This document shows positions 26,801-41,800 of a stretch of DNA of 64,000 nt, one piece after another; position 1 is the first letter of the stretch, and each line of letters begins with the position of its first letter. The stretch spans positions 5,237,501 through 5,301,500 of the forward strand of contig CM063255.1 of NCBI GenBank assembly GCA_032158295.1, written 5' to 3'. The translations under genes were made by a program, and so were the position numbers. The notes below the pieces were generated by a model. The model had not been told where the DNA came from, ran no database searches, and saw nothing but the letters and a program-made list of their open reading frames with translations. Source of the stretch: Pycnopodia helianthoides. Lineage: Eukaryota > Echinodermata > Asteroidea > Forcipulatida > Asteriidae.

Positions 26801-29800
26801 TATTTCGTGGCTCTGCTTACCACAAAATTCTGCGCTTGCGATCACCATTCTTCACTTATACAGGGCAAGCGCCAAGTTTCTGCGCTACATCTCTGTGTAA
26901 GCAAAGGATGCCTAGTAACGTGGAGTACGCACATGCACAAGCAAAGATTATTCCTGCTAACCTGTGAAATCAGCTTGACGTAAGTGCGGAAATTCCTGCT
27001 TCCTTAAGCGCAAACTCTTTGCTTATGGTAAGCAGGGCCATGAAATTGGGCCCAGAGCTTAAGTCCAGTGTGCTTGATCGCTTGGCAACGACACACCATG
27101 AAGCAATCTTAAACTGTTTCTCCCGACACTTTCTTAAAGTTAACTGAGGAATTTACCAGATTCTTAACCAGTGCTGCCAACTCCTTTGTGATGACGGAGA
27201 ACTTCAAGAAAGCTGCTCCCAGGTCTGGTTCCTTCTCCTTGGAAAGCGTGTTGGAACCAAGCTTCTCAAGGTTCTCAGCAAAGGAGAGGAGATTGCCGAC
27301 GTACGCTGTAGGAGGAAAATTAAAAAAATAAACAGCGATGAGATTGTGCCTGGAAAAAGGGCGTAACAAAACTGTGACCAACTAAAGGTTGTAAGCTAAT
27401 TAATGTCCAAATCAAGAAAACTGATTGTGAAAGTTTGGTCGTTTTTCTTCCATTTTTATAAAGACATTGCAGGAAAGTTAAATTCCGCATGGGAATGGAA
27501 AAACATGTCTTGGAAGTAATTCTAGCACAACAACTGGCCGCTCTACTTGTTTTTCAAAAGAGCCATTTTATTGCTTGTAACCTTCTGCTTGGGCAAAAAG
27601 TTGTGCTTTGTGCGACCAGAAAAAAAGATCGTACAGCCTTCCGACTTTCTTCCGGGCACACAACGAAATGGGGAAATTCCTGAAAATGGCAATCTGGGAC
27701 ATTTTTTATCGATATAATGGTATGATTTCAGCAAATTTCAACTTATCTCCCCCCCCCCCCCCCGCAAAAAAAAATGTTTGCTCATTGGCCGCAATTGAGG
27801 CGTATCGGCCTGAGAAGCTAGCTTGTGCGTGGGTAGAATCCTGTTTCCTGCATACATACGGACTACAGTGGGTTTTGAGGTATTGCATGGTGAGGTATCA
27901 ATTGATGTATTCAGTTTGTGGTCTCTTGACGATGACTAGAGCGTGTAGTTGTCGAAACATTGAGACCAATTAAGAACTCACTCCGCGGCAGCGAAGTTAA
28001 TAACGAGAAGTCCCCTCGATCCACTAAGCGAAAGCAGTAGTCCCGGCCGATTTCCTACCTCCCCCCAGGTAGTAATTAATAAGCAGGACAGTTCTTTTCA
28101 GAACTACATGTAAGTTGTCTCCCGAACTCTGAAACCTACTCCGCGGCAGAGTAGAATAAATAGCAAGACAAGTTCTCAAGAACAAATCTATACAGCTAAG
28201 TACATACACACAGTGTTACTGCAAACTGAGTATATATTGTACGTGTCCTTCATACATAAACAAGTTGTTACAAACAATTGATTGTGTGGAGATCGTGTCT
28301 TTGCGGGTTGGACTTTTGGAATCGTGCGATCAAAACTAATTGTTTTATTCATTTCTCAAAAACTAATAGACCATGTAACCTTTGCTTACAAACAGAGTGA
28401 CCTTGTACATTCCAGGGCGTTTTATGGCAGGCAAGATACTACATTGTACACTGGTCACATGGGAAATTTTTACATTCTGTGTCATAATTTCCACATAAAT
28501 TCAAGAGTTTTTAAAAATAATACCTGAAGAAGTTTTGAGATGTGCCCCCTTTAAATACATCAAAAGTTGATAAAAAATTGTACCTTGCCCAATATCCATA
28601 AAATGCAAGATTTAATTTGTTCTTCCATTGAGCTGCGCACATAAATGGAGCTGTGGCTCTTTTGTAAACATGTGATCATTCAGGTTATGTACATTGTCGG
28701 CTCAAGCAAAAATGTTTTTAGGGAAGTTTTCACCATGACCATCTTTTTAATAGTATGTTAAATTTGCACTGGGGTAATGAATATTATTATTTTTTTTTTT
28801 AACCCTTTCACCGATGTGTGTAAAGCACTGTATACTCAGTACTTTCACGATTCCTGTGGGGAAAAAAACCCACAGGCATATTACTCTGGTGGGATTCGAA
28901 CCCATGACCTTTGCAATACTAAAGCAGATGTCTTACCACTAGACCACTGAGATTGCCTGGTAGCTCGAGGCAGTTCAAATCCTATATTTTAGCAGCGGGT
29001 AATGCAACAATTTAATAGATGATTAAGGTTTCAAACTGCCTCTAGCTATCGGGCAATCTCGATGGTCTAGTGGTAAGACATCTGCTCTAGAATTGCAAAG
29101 GTTGTGGGTTCCAATCCCACCCGAGTAATATGACTGTGGATTTTTTTTTCACAGGAATCAGGAAAGTTCCGAGTATACAGTGAGCTTGAAACACGCATCG
29201 GTGAACGGGTTAAACCAAATAATGTGACCCTTTTATTTCATTGTAAGTTAGTTGAATTTTGCACTTCTGTGAACATTCATATTTTCAATCTTCAATGCTG
29301 TGCAGACCCTTTAAAGGCAGGTGTACGGGTTAAACCAAATAATGTGACCCTTTTATTTCATTGTAAGTTAGTTGTTTGCACTTCTGTGAACATTCATATT
29401 TTCAATCTTCAATGCTGTGCAGACCCTTTAAAGGCAGGGTATACTTTTGGCAATTGTCAACGACCAACATCCCCACTTGGTGTGTCCCAACATATGCTTT
29501 TAAAAAGAACATCCCTGTTAAAATTTGGGCTCACTTGGTCATCGAAGTTGCAAGAAAACAATGAAAGAAAGAAAAAACACCCTCGACTGCATACGGTACA
29601 TGTAGAGTTGTGTGCTTTCAGATGCCTGAGATACATAGCCTCATGCCTGAAGCCTTTCAGAATCAAATTTTGGGGTGACAAATATTTCTTTCTCTAAAAC
29701 TACATGTACATCACTTTAAAGCGGCTACGGTTTCTAACATTGTTTTATGATATCAAAAGCTCTCCAAGTGAGTTTTGATAGTCATTAACTTTGAGGAGTA

Positions 29801-32800
29801 TTTACCCAAAGTACACCCTGCCTTTAAGATAAGGTACACTACACTGTATGGAACATACATTTGTGTAGTGTACATACATGTATTATGCACTATATATTTT
29901 TTGTATATAATCAACCCCATACAGCCCCAGGCATGGCTCTGACATCAGACCTCTCTCTCTGGTTGCACACCACATACAGTATTCATTTTAGACTTTTTGT
30001 CTGTGTGTTACATGTAGTTTAGCAGCCTGACTGCAGAATATATGAAACTGAATCTTGCCTGGTAAATTGCTTCTAGCCATATATGGTTGTGATGGATTCG
30101 ACAGGCTTTGCTTTGTGCCAGAGCATGGGGCAGACTCTTGTGACTAGAGCCTTGTGTGGTGGGGTACACCAGATTCATGGTCAATCATTCTTTTTTAAAC
30201 ATACGGTGGTACGATACATTTGAAACTACAGTGTATACATGTAGAAGCATAATATATAAATCCATATGGTGCGCAATTGTAAGCACAACAAAGTTGACTT
30301 ACATGTACTAAGTTAACTTATGAGGCATCCTTGGTTTCATTACCAGAAATATGTATAATAATATAATACTAATAAATAATAATAACATAACATAAGTGAT
30401 GATTGTACGAAATATTGCCTAACTCACAAGGCCGGCAAGACCACTACATGTACTTCAAGGTGAGGGCTACACTTAACTGATTTTGGGCTGTTGACCCAAA
30501 TCAACTGTGGTTGCCACCTACATGTACAATGGGAGGGGGGGGGGGGGCAATTACAGAGTAAAAGTAGGAACCTGTTACTACTTCTACTTCTACTTTGTTA
30601 CTCAGCAGGATCCATAAATCAGGACATGAACGCCAAGGACCAATAGTAGTTAAGTGTCTTGCTCAAGGACACAAGTGCCGGGACCGAGATTCGAACCCGC
30701 ATTGTGTTGACTCAGCCACCACAGCTTGAATCTGGAGCGCTACACCGCCCGGCCATGAAACGCTACAGGCCTACCCTCTGCATTAAATCATAGTTAGTAA
30801 AGAATCAATTTGCCTTTCCCATGCTGATTACATTTGCTCATGCGATGTGTACACACACTGTTGGTTAGCAAACGCCATAGAGCTGTGCACTAGGCAGACG
30901 CAAAAACACGTATGTGCACGCCACCGTACAAAAAGGCGCGATGTTCCCTTATTGTGCCCACTTGTAGTGTAACTGTTAGTGCGCACGCGCGATGTGCAAT
31001 TACACATGGAGGGGGTCTATTGATTGTGGTTGCGTAACGTTTCATTAATTACAGAAGTTGATTTATTCATGAAACCACACCTTCCAATTACCGTGTAATC
31101 AGCTGAGAGAGTGCAGAGATGACGGTGGCTTAAATGACTCCAGCAATCAAATGACAATTGCTCGGCGCTGAGTTCAGCGGTTTTAGGGGTTTTTTTTTGC
31201 ATTTGGGCTTCAGCCGGGGATCACCTAAAGGGTCGCAGATTCAGTCCTGCCTCTAGTAAATTTTTCTTTGTTCAACCCCAAATTATTAAAAAATTTACCC
31301 AATCAGTTGCCCTTGTGGTTTTATTTCTTTTTGTTAATTTATTTATTTATTTATTTACTTTTTTTTAAATGTATTTATTTTATTTTATCTTTTTATTCAT
31401 TTGGATTTTTATTTTCATTTATATATTTTTTTATTTAATTAATTATTTATTTCTTTACTTTATTTTTTACTTTTTATTATTTGATCAATAGATCAAGGCA
31501 CAATGTACAGACATGTAATTATGTAAACTCGTGAAAACAGAAAGTGATACCAAAAAGATTATACTTGAAGAAAAATGAATGTAAGTAAATGCATCACAAC
31601 TGAGTAAATGCAACACAAGTTGTCCCTCACAAATATTTTCCTTAATGAGATTTACAAGTACACTGTATGCACGCCCATTCCCGTTAAAAACATTACGCCA
31701 TAAAGATTTACAGTACTTGTATGCAATAAATGCATACATAAAAAAATACAAGATTCTGAACTAGAAACCATTGTTACACGGTAGATCATAAAAATAGGCT
31801 CAAACCAAAGAAGTGCTCGACATTTATGGTTTTGGATACCATTTTTTGAACCAGTAAACACCCAAATTTAAATTTCGTTTGAATAACTTTGAAGGAAATA
31901 GCAAGTTTAATTTAAATATTTTGAAAATGTGTGGCGGTCGGAAACAGAGAAAATGTTGCCAGTGGTGGTTGGAGGAATCCAGAGTTTTCCAGCATTTAAC
32001 CACTGACTGTGGGCCGAACCCTGCATGTATGTGTACATCAAATATCTCAGAAATCATGTATGCATATTATATTGTACATAAACCATATTGTTGACTTGAC
32101 ACAATGTAGTCAAGGATCAACAATTATAATTATTTTTTAATAAATCAAAATTTCATCCAATCCAAAGACCTTGACGGTTGATTGTGGTGCTTCTCTAGGC
32201 ACACGTAGTGTACATGTACAGGGTCAAATCTCATTGGCTCTGCTTACCGCGGAAATCTGCGCTTACGGAGCTCTACAAGTATAAAGCACATGATCTCTGG
32301 GCCGTAAGCACAGAATTCCGCGTTAAGCAGAGCCATTAAATTGGGCACATCAGTCAATTTAATTAGGAATGATGTTGGAATCTCAACTGCAAAGTAGACG
32401 ACTGGACATGCCTTCTTAAAAATTAAAAAATTCAGGTCTGATGTTCTGCATTTATTATTTGAAGACCTGTACAAACCACTCGACTTGTACAACTGTAGGG
32501 CTACAAAGTTAAACAGTTTGCTTACCCCGGAATGTAATTGGACATTCTGAACCGAGGGTAACAAACGTATCTTGTTGTTTAAAGGGAGGGTATACATGTA
32601 CCTTTGGTAATTACTCCAAAATTAATTACCATAAAAACTTACTTGGTAAAGAGCACTGGAGAGCTGTTGATATTATAAAACATTGTTAGAAACGACAGCC
32701 CTTTAAGTAATGTAGTTTTAGAGAAAGAGGTAATTTTTTTCACGAAAACATTTTAATCTGAAAGAACACAATTCTATGCAACAATCAATGGTCAACGAAG

Positions 32801-35800
32801 TTGCAAGAAAATAATGAATGGAAAAAATACCCTATCCTCGTCACATAGAATCACGTGCTTTTAGATGCCTGAATAAGGCTTCATCCCTGAAGCCTTTCTC
32901 AGATTCAAATTCATTGGTGAAAAATGTCCTCTTTTTCTAAAACTACATTACTTCAAAGGGAGTCGTTTCTAACAACGTTTTGTAGTGTCAACAGTTCTCC
33001 AGTGCTCTTTACCGAGTAAGTTTTTATGGTCATTAAGTTTTGGAGTAAAGAGGTGTGCATATCATTGGTGAGATTGGAAAGTTCACAGATTTGCACAAAA
33101 ATTTAAGTGGTATAAAAATGGTCATTGTGAAAAATTGTCCATTAAAAAAACTTTAGCGTGAAATGTCTAGTTTTTGAGAAATGAGTAAAACAATTAGTTT
33201 TGATCTCCGGAGTCTGAAACCTGATGTTCTGTAAACAGTGATGTTTTTGTTTCACTCGGGACTTTGATGAATGATTGATTTCCCAATTTGACAGGTTTCT
33301 TTTTTTGTTTTGTTAGGTCAGACACTTTGGATACTGGTCTTTGACAATCACCGTATCAGTTCTGCAAAAAACTGTACAGTCACGATTTTGTTCATTTCCC
33401 TTGTGACATGACCCCTTCCTGACCAAGTGACCCCAGCCTTGTTTCACTTTCATTGTGAGGGGAAAAGACTGAATTTCAGTAACCGAATAAGGCAACAAAA
33501 ATTTTTAAATAAAAATGTTACGCGGTCTGCCTTTTTGAACAAAGGAAGGATTGCCTTTTTTTTGTTTTTCCCTACTCTCTTCAAAATTGGCCGCTGACAC
33601 ATTTTTCAAGACAACCGGCCAAGATGATTGCCAGCTTTTTTCTGTGTGCTAAAGTCAAAAAATACGATCTTATTTATTTTTTGTTTAAGTTTCATCAGAG
33701 ATCGTTAAAATTTATCCTTAAAGGTATTATACAGGATTGGTAGAGCTGACAAAACAGTCGCAAACAGTGTTCATGTTTTGTGTGATTGACCATATACATG
33801 AAATAACAAACGTGTGAAAATTTGAGCTCAATTGGTCATCGAGTTCACGAGAAAATAGTGAAAAGAGACCTTATGTGTTTTCTGTTTTTCAAACATCGAG
33901 TTTATTATCGCGTGCGATAAAAACTATTGTTTTATTCATTTCTCAGAAACGATAGCATTTTAGGCAGAAATATTTTAAGGAACCCTTTCTGCCATGACTT
34001 ACTTTAAATCATGTAAGTTATGTGTGAATCTGTGAACATTTGTGTTTTTCGATCTTACCAATAGTGTACAGGGCCTCTAAAAAAAGAAAAAAGGCGGCCT
34101 CCAAAAAGGAAGTGGGCAAGGACGCTAAACATAATTTTTTTTAAATTATTTGGCGTACGGAAAATTTACACTTTGTCCAGCAAGTTTCCATCCTTGTTTG
34201 AGCAAAACAAAATAATACGACTATTTACATTTTGCAAAGAGGAAGTCCATTAAAAAATCTTCCCGTCTATAACTCTATGGGAAACTTTTGAAGGGGCACC
34301 AAGGCCAAGGCCAGGGGCAACAGAGGTCATTGCCTTCCATGTCATTCCAGGGGCCGATTTCACAAAGAGCAAAGACTGATCTTGAGCTGTGTACATCAAT
34401 CTTAATTGCTCAGCAAAGTGTGCCGCCGCAATACAAATCACTATGGTGATAGTAGGAACTCATCTTTAAAGCTGAATCTTGGTGCTTTGTGAAAATCCAG
34501 CCCTGGGCTGTCTTAGTGTTTCTCACCCAATGCCCTTGGTAGACTCTGCAGTACAGTTTTCTATTAAAGGAACATTACAGAATTGGTAAGAAAAAAACTT
34601 GTAAAATATACTTTTTGATCACAGATTTACAGAAAATTTACTGGGTCTAATGATGATGATAGTAGAAAACATCCCTTGAAATATTTCTGTCTGAAATGCC
34701 ATATTTGATGAGAAATTAATAAACTGATTTTCCGATAGGAGTTTATCGCTCAGTGAGCGTTTTATTCATTTGTTGAATCTATATGATTTTATGCAAATGT
34801 GTAATCGGTTTTTCATTATTTTCTCGTGACCCAGATGGCCGATCGATCTCAAACTTCTACAGGTTTGTCAGTTTATGTATGGTGGATTACATAAAGTGCT
34901 TACACTGCCAGCAACTGTTACTGTTTTGTTAGCAAAAACCAATGCTGTAATGTTCCTTTAAGCTGTATTTAGCATCTGCTCGATCCTGAATGCATTTTTA
35001 TGCTAAGTAATGTACTTCAGTTCCCGTTCCCAGTGGGCAGCATCATCAAGAATTATTCATGAGTTAGTACTTTTGTCATAATTGGTCCAGGGAGATTCAC
35101 TGAGCCAGCAATGAACCCAAACTATATGTAGGCCATTTTTACCTTCCTGTGCTGCACTTCAGATACTAAAACAGACTCTAAACAAATCAAGAAGTATTTT
35201 TGTTTTCCGGCAACAAATTTTGCAATTCACAATTTGTTCTCTTGAGGAGGGAAAGTTTGATCATAAAATTATTGAATAGATTTTTGTTAAATGTACCCCC
35301 CCCCCTAAAAAAAAAAAGAGATCCTTGACCAACTCCCAAATGTTTGATTTCTGTGACTGTGTACAGCCTACACACTCAAGGTAAACACTGCACAACACTG
35401 TATGAATCCAATATGCAAGTATTTACAAGGTAGATCCTATATTTTAAAATATAGAACTGCCCCTGTGTATGGTTTCCTTTTGCATAGGGTAGCTAATGCT
35501 GCACAAAATCTATCAGTTGCTACTCAAAATCACAATTTGCTACTGGATATTAAAATTGAGTGTGCACAAAACATGTTCAGTCTAAATATATTTTTGCATA
35601 GATCTGTCATTTAATTAACCATGTACATGTACACTTGTGCACAGTTTTTTTATCAATTTTGAGAAAGTTTGCCCCAAACAAGGCCAATAGCCACTGGTGA
35701 GGGGCTACAAGAAGAAAACATTAACGATGAAAATAACTCGGGGAGCTGAAGGTAGAAATTGATATTCATATTGTTGTACCCACTGAACATGCTGAAGAGC

Positions 35801-38800
35801 TGCCAACATTCTTGCAATCAGGGAGATTTTTAAAAACAAGCAGGGAGACATTTATAATTTTGTTCAACATAATACTGCATGTATAGGGATAAAGTTTCCA
35901 CAATCAGGGAGATTGTCAAGTTTGTTTATCATTGGAAAAAGTGGTTTATTTTCATGGAGCTTTCTGCAGAATCAGGGAGAGTTGGCAGCTCTGGCAATTT
36001 GGATGCCCTCTTTTTACGTTTACAGCATTTGTGATGCGATCAAGCTAAATGAGTCGTTTGTCGGTAAATGCATTATTGATTAACAGGCCAAAATAGGTCG
36101 ACAGGGGTCTACATTTCTATACATCTCTTGGTGTTTCGACTTCCATAACTTTTGAACCAAAGGTGGTATCAACACGGGGTTTTCATATCCTTAAAGGCCC
36201 TGTACACTATTGGTAAGATCGAAAAACACAATGTTCACAGATTCACACATAACTTACATGATTTAAAGTAAGTAATGGTAGAAAGGGTTCCTTAAAATAT
36301 TTCTGCCTGAAATGCTATCGTTTCTGAGAAACGAGTAAAACAATAGTAATTATCGCGCGCGATAATTTGAAAAAACAGAAAACAGAGTAAGATCTCTTTT
36401 CACTATTTTCTCGTGACCTCGATGACCAATTGAGCTCAAACTTTCACAGGTTAGTTTGTTCATGCCTATGTTTAATCACACAAAATGTGGACACTGATTT
36501 TGAGCTGTTACCAAAAGTGTACAATACCTTTAAAGCTTAGATTGTACTTCTTTCAAATGGATCAAAAAAACAAAAATTGACAAGGGTTGACAAAAGACTC
36601 ATTTAGCTTGATATTATCACATTTATTGACATCCTACACATATGTACAAGGTCAAAGGTCGTGGCTTTTACATCTTGGCCTATAACACTTGCAACACTGA
36701 AAGGGTCAGGCACACTATACAGTGTGCTTCCCATGGTTTCCCAGCTGTCTCATATCTGGCCACTTCCTGAGGATTTTCGGTGACTGTTTGGACAGATGCT
36801 CTGGCCAGCCTTAGGAAACCTGTAGGAACCCTGCAAATGTCCGCTACTGACGAGTTCATTGGCTCAGAGTGCTGAACTCTTACGACCCTAGGTCAATTTA
36901 GAGACAGGTACATAGGGGTGTTCATTTTTACAAAATGCTTGAACCTGATAATGCTTCTGCAGCTTAGGGTGGGGGGAAACAAAACATCAACAAATATCAG
37001 TGAAATTTGGCTGTGGGCAGTTAACACCTCTAATAAAGTGAATTGAATCAAATTAAAGACAAAGCACAACTTTGGGTTTTTTTTTTCACTGTTTTCGATT
37101 GTTATAATCCTAAAAATAATCTGTGAAAAATTCAGTTTGTATGGTGGTAGCATCTTTCAGATATCGCCGAAAAATGTTTCATGCAGAAACGTTTCTCAGA
37201 TCGAAATGTTTTTGAATCATTTTCTCTAAAACCACATTCCTTTGCAGGGAATCGCTTCTCACAAGCGTTATACATTATCAACAGCTGCAGTGCTTCTTAC
37301 CAAGTAAGTTTTTACGGTCATTAATTTTTGAAGTAACTACCAAAAGAACACACTCCCTTTAAGTCAATTTGCATTTTTAATCAACCGCGAGGTCTACAGA
37401 ACATAATTGATACCCAGAATAATTTTGAGTTACATGCACATTGTCTCAACCATTGACTACAGACTGAACGCGTGTATTGATTTAAATGACCCGTTAATTA
37501 TTCAATGCAAATTCAATTAGTCTATGTTTGCACAGGCTTGTCTTTTTGGTGGGGGCCGTTTTCGTATGACCACAACACACAGCAGATTACAATTATAATG
37601 TAGAGGCATAGTACGTACCTTGGGCATGCTGTGTATGGTGCTTAAAGGCACTGGACACTATTGGCAATTACTCAAAATAATTGTTAGCAGAAAAACTTAC
37701 TTGGTAACGAGCAATGGAGAGCTGTTGGTAGTATAAAACATTGTGAGAAACGACTCCCTCTGTGTATGGTGCTTAAAGGCACTGGACACTATTGGCAATT
37801 ACTCAAAATAATTGTCAGCATAAAAACTTACTTGGTCACGAGCAATGGAGAGCTGTTGATAGTATAAAACATTGTGAGAAACGGCTCCCTCTGAAGTAAC
37901 GTAGTTTTTGAGGAAGAAGTAATTTCTCAGTAAAATATTTGAATTGATTTCGAGACCTCGCGCGCGAGGTCTCAAAATCAAGCAATCAAGCATCTGAAAG
38001 CACACCACTTCGTGTGACAAGGGTGTTTTTTTCTTCCATTATTATCTCGCAACTTCGACGACCATTTGAGTTCAACTATTCACAGGTTTGTTATTTTGTG
38101 CATATGTTGAGATACACCAAGTGAGAAGACTGGTCTTTGACAATTACCAAAGGTGTCCAGTGCCTTTAACGCAAACACAGAGAAGCGCAGGCCTTTCTCT
38201 ATGCAGTGGAGTCTCTCCACACACATGTAAAAATCAGGCTTCAATAAATCGCCTGTCCGATTGGCCCGCGACCTGGTGAAATTCGGACACGCCTGAGTGG
38301 TCTGCCCAATAGACCCTTCCCATGAAATATGTAAATTACATTCACGCATGCGTACAGACGCTGCTGGTTGGCAAACGCCATAGAGTTGTGCACAAGGCAG
38401 ACGCACAAACGCGTGTGCGTCACGCCACCATCAGTCCCATGCAAAAAGGCGCGATGTTCACTCATTTTGCCAACCAGTAGGGAGAGTGCGCACGCGCGAT
38501 GTTCAATTTGCATATTTCATGGGAAGGGTCTATTGGGCAAGTGCTCTTTTAAATAGAATCACTACTATGAGCAAAATTTTACTTTCTGAAAGTAAGGCAT
38601 TGTTGTCAATTTTAAAAGTAAATCACAAGTTAAGTTTTGGTAATGTTGACACTCAATTTGTCGATACAAATTCAAGTAGGACTACATGTAGTAACCGTAA
38701 CTGGTAATCATTCTCAGTTTTGCTAAGCAGAAAAAATGTTTGAAAGCAACATTTTCTGCTAAAAGCAGCCCAATGAAATTTGACCCCGTTGTCGTCACAC

Positions 38801-41800
38801 CTCTCCCAAAGCCAAACAATGTGCAACGATCTCCCTTTAGCTTGCTGCTGTCAATTAATCTAAGTCTCTGTTGCGGGTACACAGTTGCACAGTACAGTTG
38901 GCTGTGCACTGTTCAGAACATCAGTCAGATCCATCAGAATGGACCGACACACAGATCAATGTTTCGTACACTCCAGACTGACGCACTTACATGTATAGTG
39001 GAATATTAAAGAGTGGATTATTCATAAGCGGAATATTTATAATTTGAGGTTGAACAATTTGAGAAATTGACTAGAGCGGGACTTGAACCTGCAACCTTCA
39101 GATTAACGAGCGAGCCCTCTACCAACTGAGCTAATGTACATGTACATGTATGTTGGCAGTCTCCCCTGTTTGTCAATATTTTTGTTTGGGTTTTCAAACT
39201 ATTTACAAACAGAATATTCATGAGTGAAATATTCATGATTTAATATCCATGAATTGCATATTCATGAAAGGAATATTTCACTCATGAGAGCACTTTCACT
39301 GGAATATTCATTGAGTGGAATTGTTATCAGTGGATTGAATCATAAAATTATTGGAAATGATTTCATAACAAACAATGTACTGTAAAAGCACTGGGCACAC
39401 AAAGCAACAACAGGACCCTCGTTGTAAACGTATTGACTGCGTGTTATAAAGCATTGAAAGGTACTGTACATGTAGGGTCATAGATTGGTATTTGTCAGCG
39501 CAATGCTGATTTGTAGGCAAAGATAAACAGAAAGATAAAAGAAAAGACGGTTTCAGCTGAATAGAGCGTCTACTTGCTGAGAAAGCAGCAAAAAAACAGT
39601 CACGGTAGTTTCACAAGAACGTCAAATCCATCCACATTTAGTAATCACAGCGGGTACAGTGTACCAACCTCATCGCTGGCCGCAGAATTCGCAAATGGAC
39701 ACCAACCCTCAGAACTCTGAGAAAGGATTCATGCAAGAAAAGTTTCTCAGATTCAAATGTTTTGGGCTGAAAAATTACCATAGAACCATACTTTAAAGGG
39801 AATCCTTCCTTTACTATCAACAGCTGCAGTACTTCGTACCAGCTACAGGTGAGTTTTTATGGTCATTCATTTTTGGAGTGCTTACCGATCTATGACGGCC
39901 ATAGATTGGTCTGTTATGAAGACGCAATGTTTTTGATCGCATGCATGGTTGTGTAAATTATTTTTTTAAACCCTAAATTTTGTGTCTAAAACGGACGGTT
40001 ACACGTGTAACCAACCGTTTCAGAAACGTTTACACCTTTACAAAAATAACCGTAAATGCACAGGCTTATGACCCTACCTTTACAGACCAAGCACATGTAA
40101 TGTACAGTACACCATTAAAGACAGCTTTGAAAATGTAAAATTTGTAAGTTACAAGCAAATCGCTCGATCATAAAATCCAGTAATGTAGCATCACACTAAC
40201 TGCAGTCATGTCAAGTCAACCGACCGAACGGAAATAAATTTCCCACAGCCTTAATATCGGGAGGTCCCTCAATTCCTCAAACCCCTGAAAGAAAAGCAGC
40301 TCAAGTGAACCTAAAGGGCGATTGGGCAGAGAAAGAGCTTGTGTCTGACGGAGCGAGAAAACCCCAAGCATGTGATTCCGACCCGACACCTACACGCATA
40401 GAAATGTGCGCCGGCTCACACTGTGAGCTGCCAATTCACCACAGCAGTTAAAGGAACATTACAGAATTGGTAAGAAAATAACTTGTAAAATATACTTTTT
40501 GATCACAGATATTTACATAAAACTTACACGGTCTAATGATGATGTAAGCAGAAAACATCCCTTGAAATATTTCTGTCTGAAATGCCATATTTGATGAGAA
40601 ATGAACAATCTAATTTTCGATTGGAGTTTATCGCTCAGTGAGCGTTTTATTCATTTGTTGAATCTATATGATTTCATGCAAATGTGTAATCGGTTTTCAC
40701 TATTTTCTCGTGACCCAGATGGCCGATCGATCTCAAACTTCTACAGGTTTGTCAGTTTATGTATAATGGTGGATTACACAAAGTGCTTACACTGCCAGCA
40801 ACTGTTTGGTAGCAACAACCAATTCTGTAATGTTCCTTTAAACACGCTTTCAAGTATCCAAGGTCAAAATTATAACACTATCGTTCAATTATGGGATGCT
40901 TCTTTCCTGTTTTGATTATTTTTTTATTGACTTGAAAATTTGTGCACTGAAGTTGAAAACTAATGAAGCCCTTATGATTTGTGTGTAAAACATGCAAAAC
41001 CACTGATGCCCTCAAAAATATGTTATTTTGCAATACAAGCTACATACACCATGGTGAACCTCATAATCGTGTGCAACAATGGCTGAGCACATCAACTGTG
41101 TACAATGCTTTTTTCAGTTTTCCAATGGCAATAATCAAAGACAAATGGAGGGAATCGGTTGAGAAGTTGCATGTCGTATGTATAGATAGGTTGCAGTATG
41201 ACGTAAATCGGCCATCTTTACGGGCAGTTTAGAACAAACGGTCGTGCGTTTCGTGTAAGAACGGCGTGCAACACGCGCGCATTTCACGAAACTCACTGCA
41301 GGATTGGTCAGTGAACAACGCGGCTGCGTTAATAAGTTGAGCGTTTGACGCACCTGCAAGCCAAAATGCAATTTGCCGGTAAAGATGGCGTCTACTGGGA
41401 ACTATCTATTGTAAATTACAGGTGCACCATGTAGGCCTACACAATGTACAAGTACAACATACCTTTCTCTATGATCATACCTGTACATGTACATGGGGTC
41501 TTTTACCCAATGGAACAATGAACCCCATAAAGTTTTTCTTTGTTCAACATGGACCCCACAAAGGAATTCTTTTAAAAAGAGAATAATAGAACAACAATAG
41601 CATGACCCGAAAACCCGATCCAAAAGGTTGTGTGTGTAAATGTACAATGTACATTACGTGCTATACATGTACATGTACACCATCAGTGCTCAAAATACCT
41701 GCTGGATTACTGGCCAGTGTCTAGCAATTTTAGCATTGGGCCAGTAACCCACAGTGCTTGAAATACCCACTGAACTAATTGCCTGAGTCCAATAATTTTA

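Noticed and set aside
29224..29697. A 157-residue open frame with an internal protein repeat
   Set aside because: The protein repeat is the ~120-bp DNA tandem duplication and the rest is a family A element.
31485..31751. An 88-residue open frame with cysteine and histidine residues
   Set aside because: AT-rich sequence, no recognisable motif, and no splice or start context.
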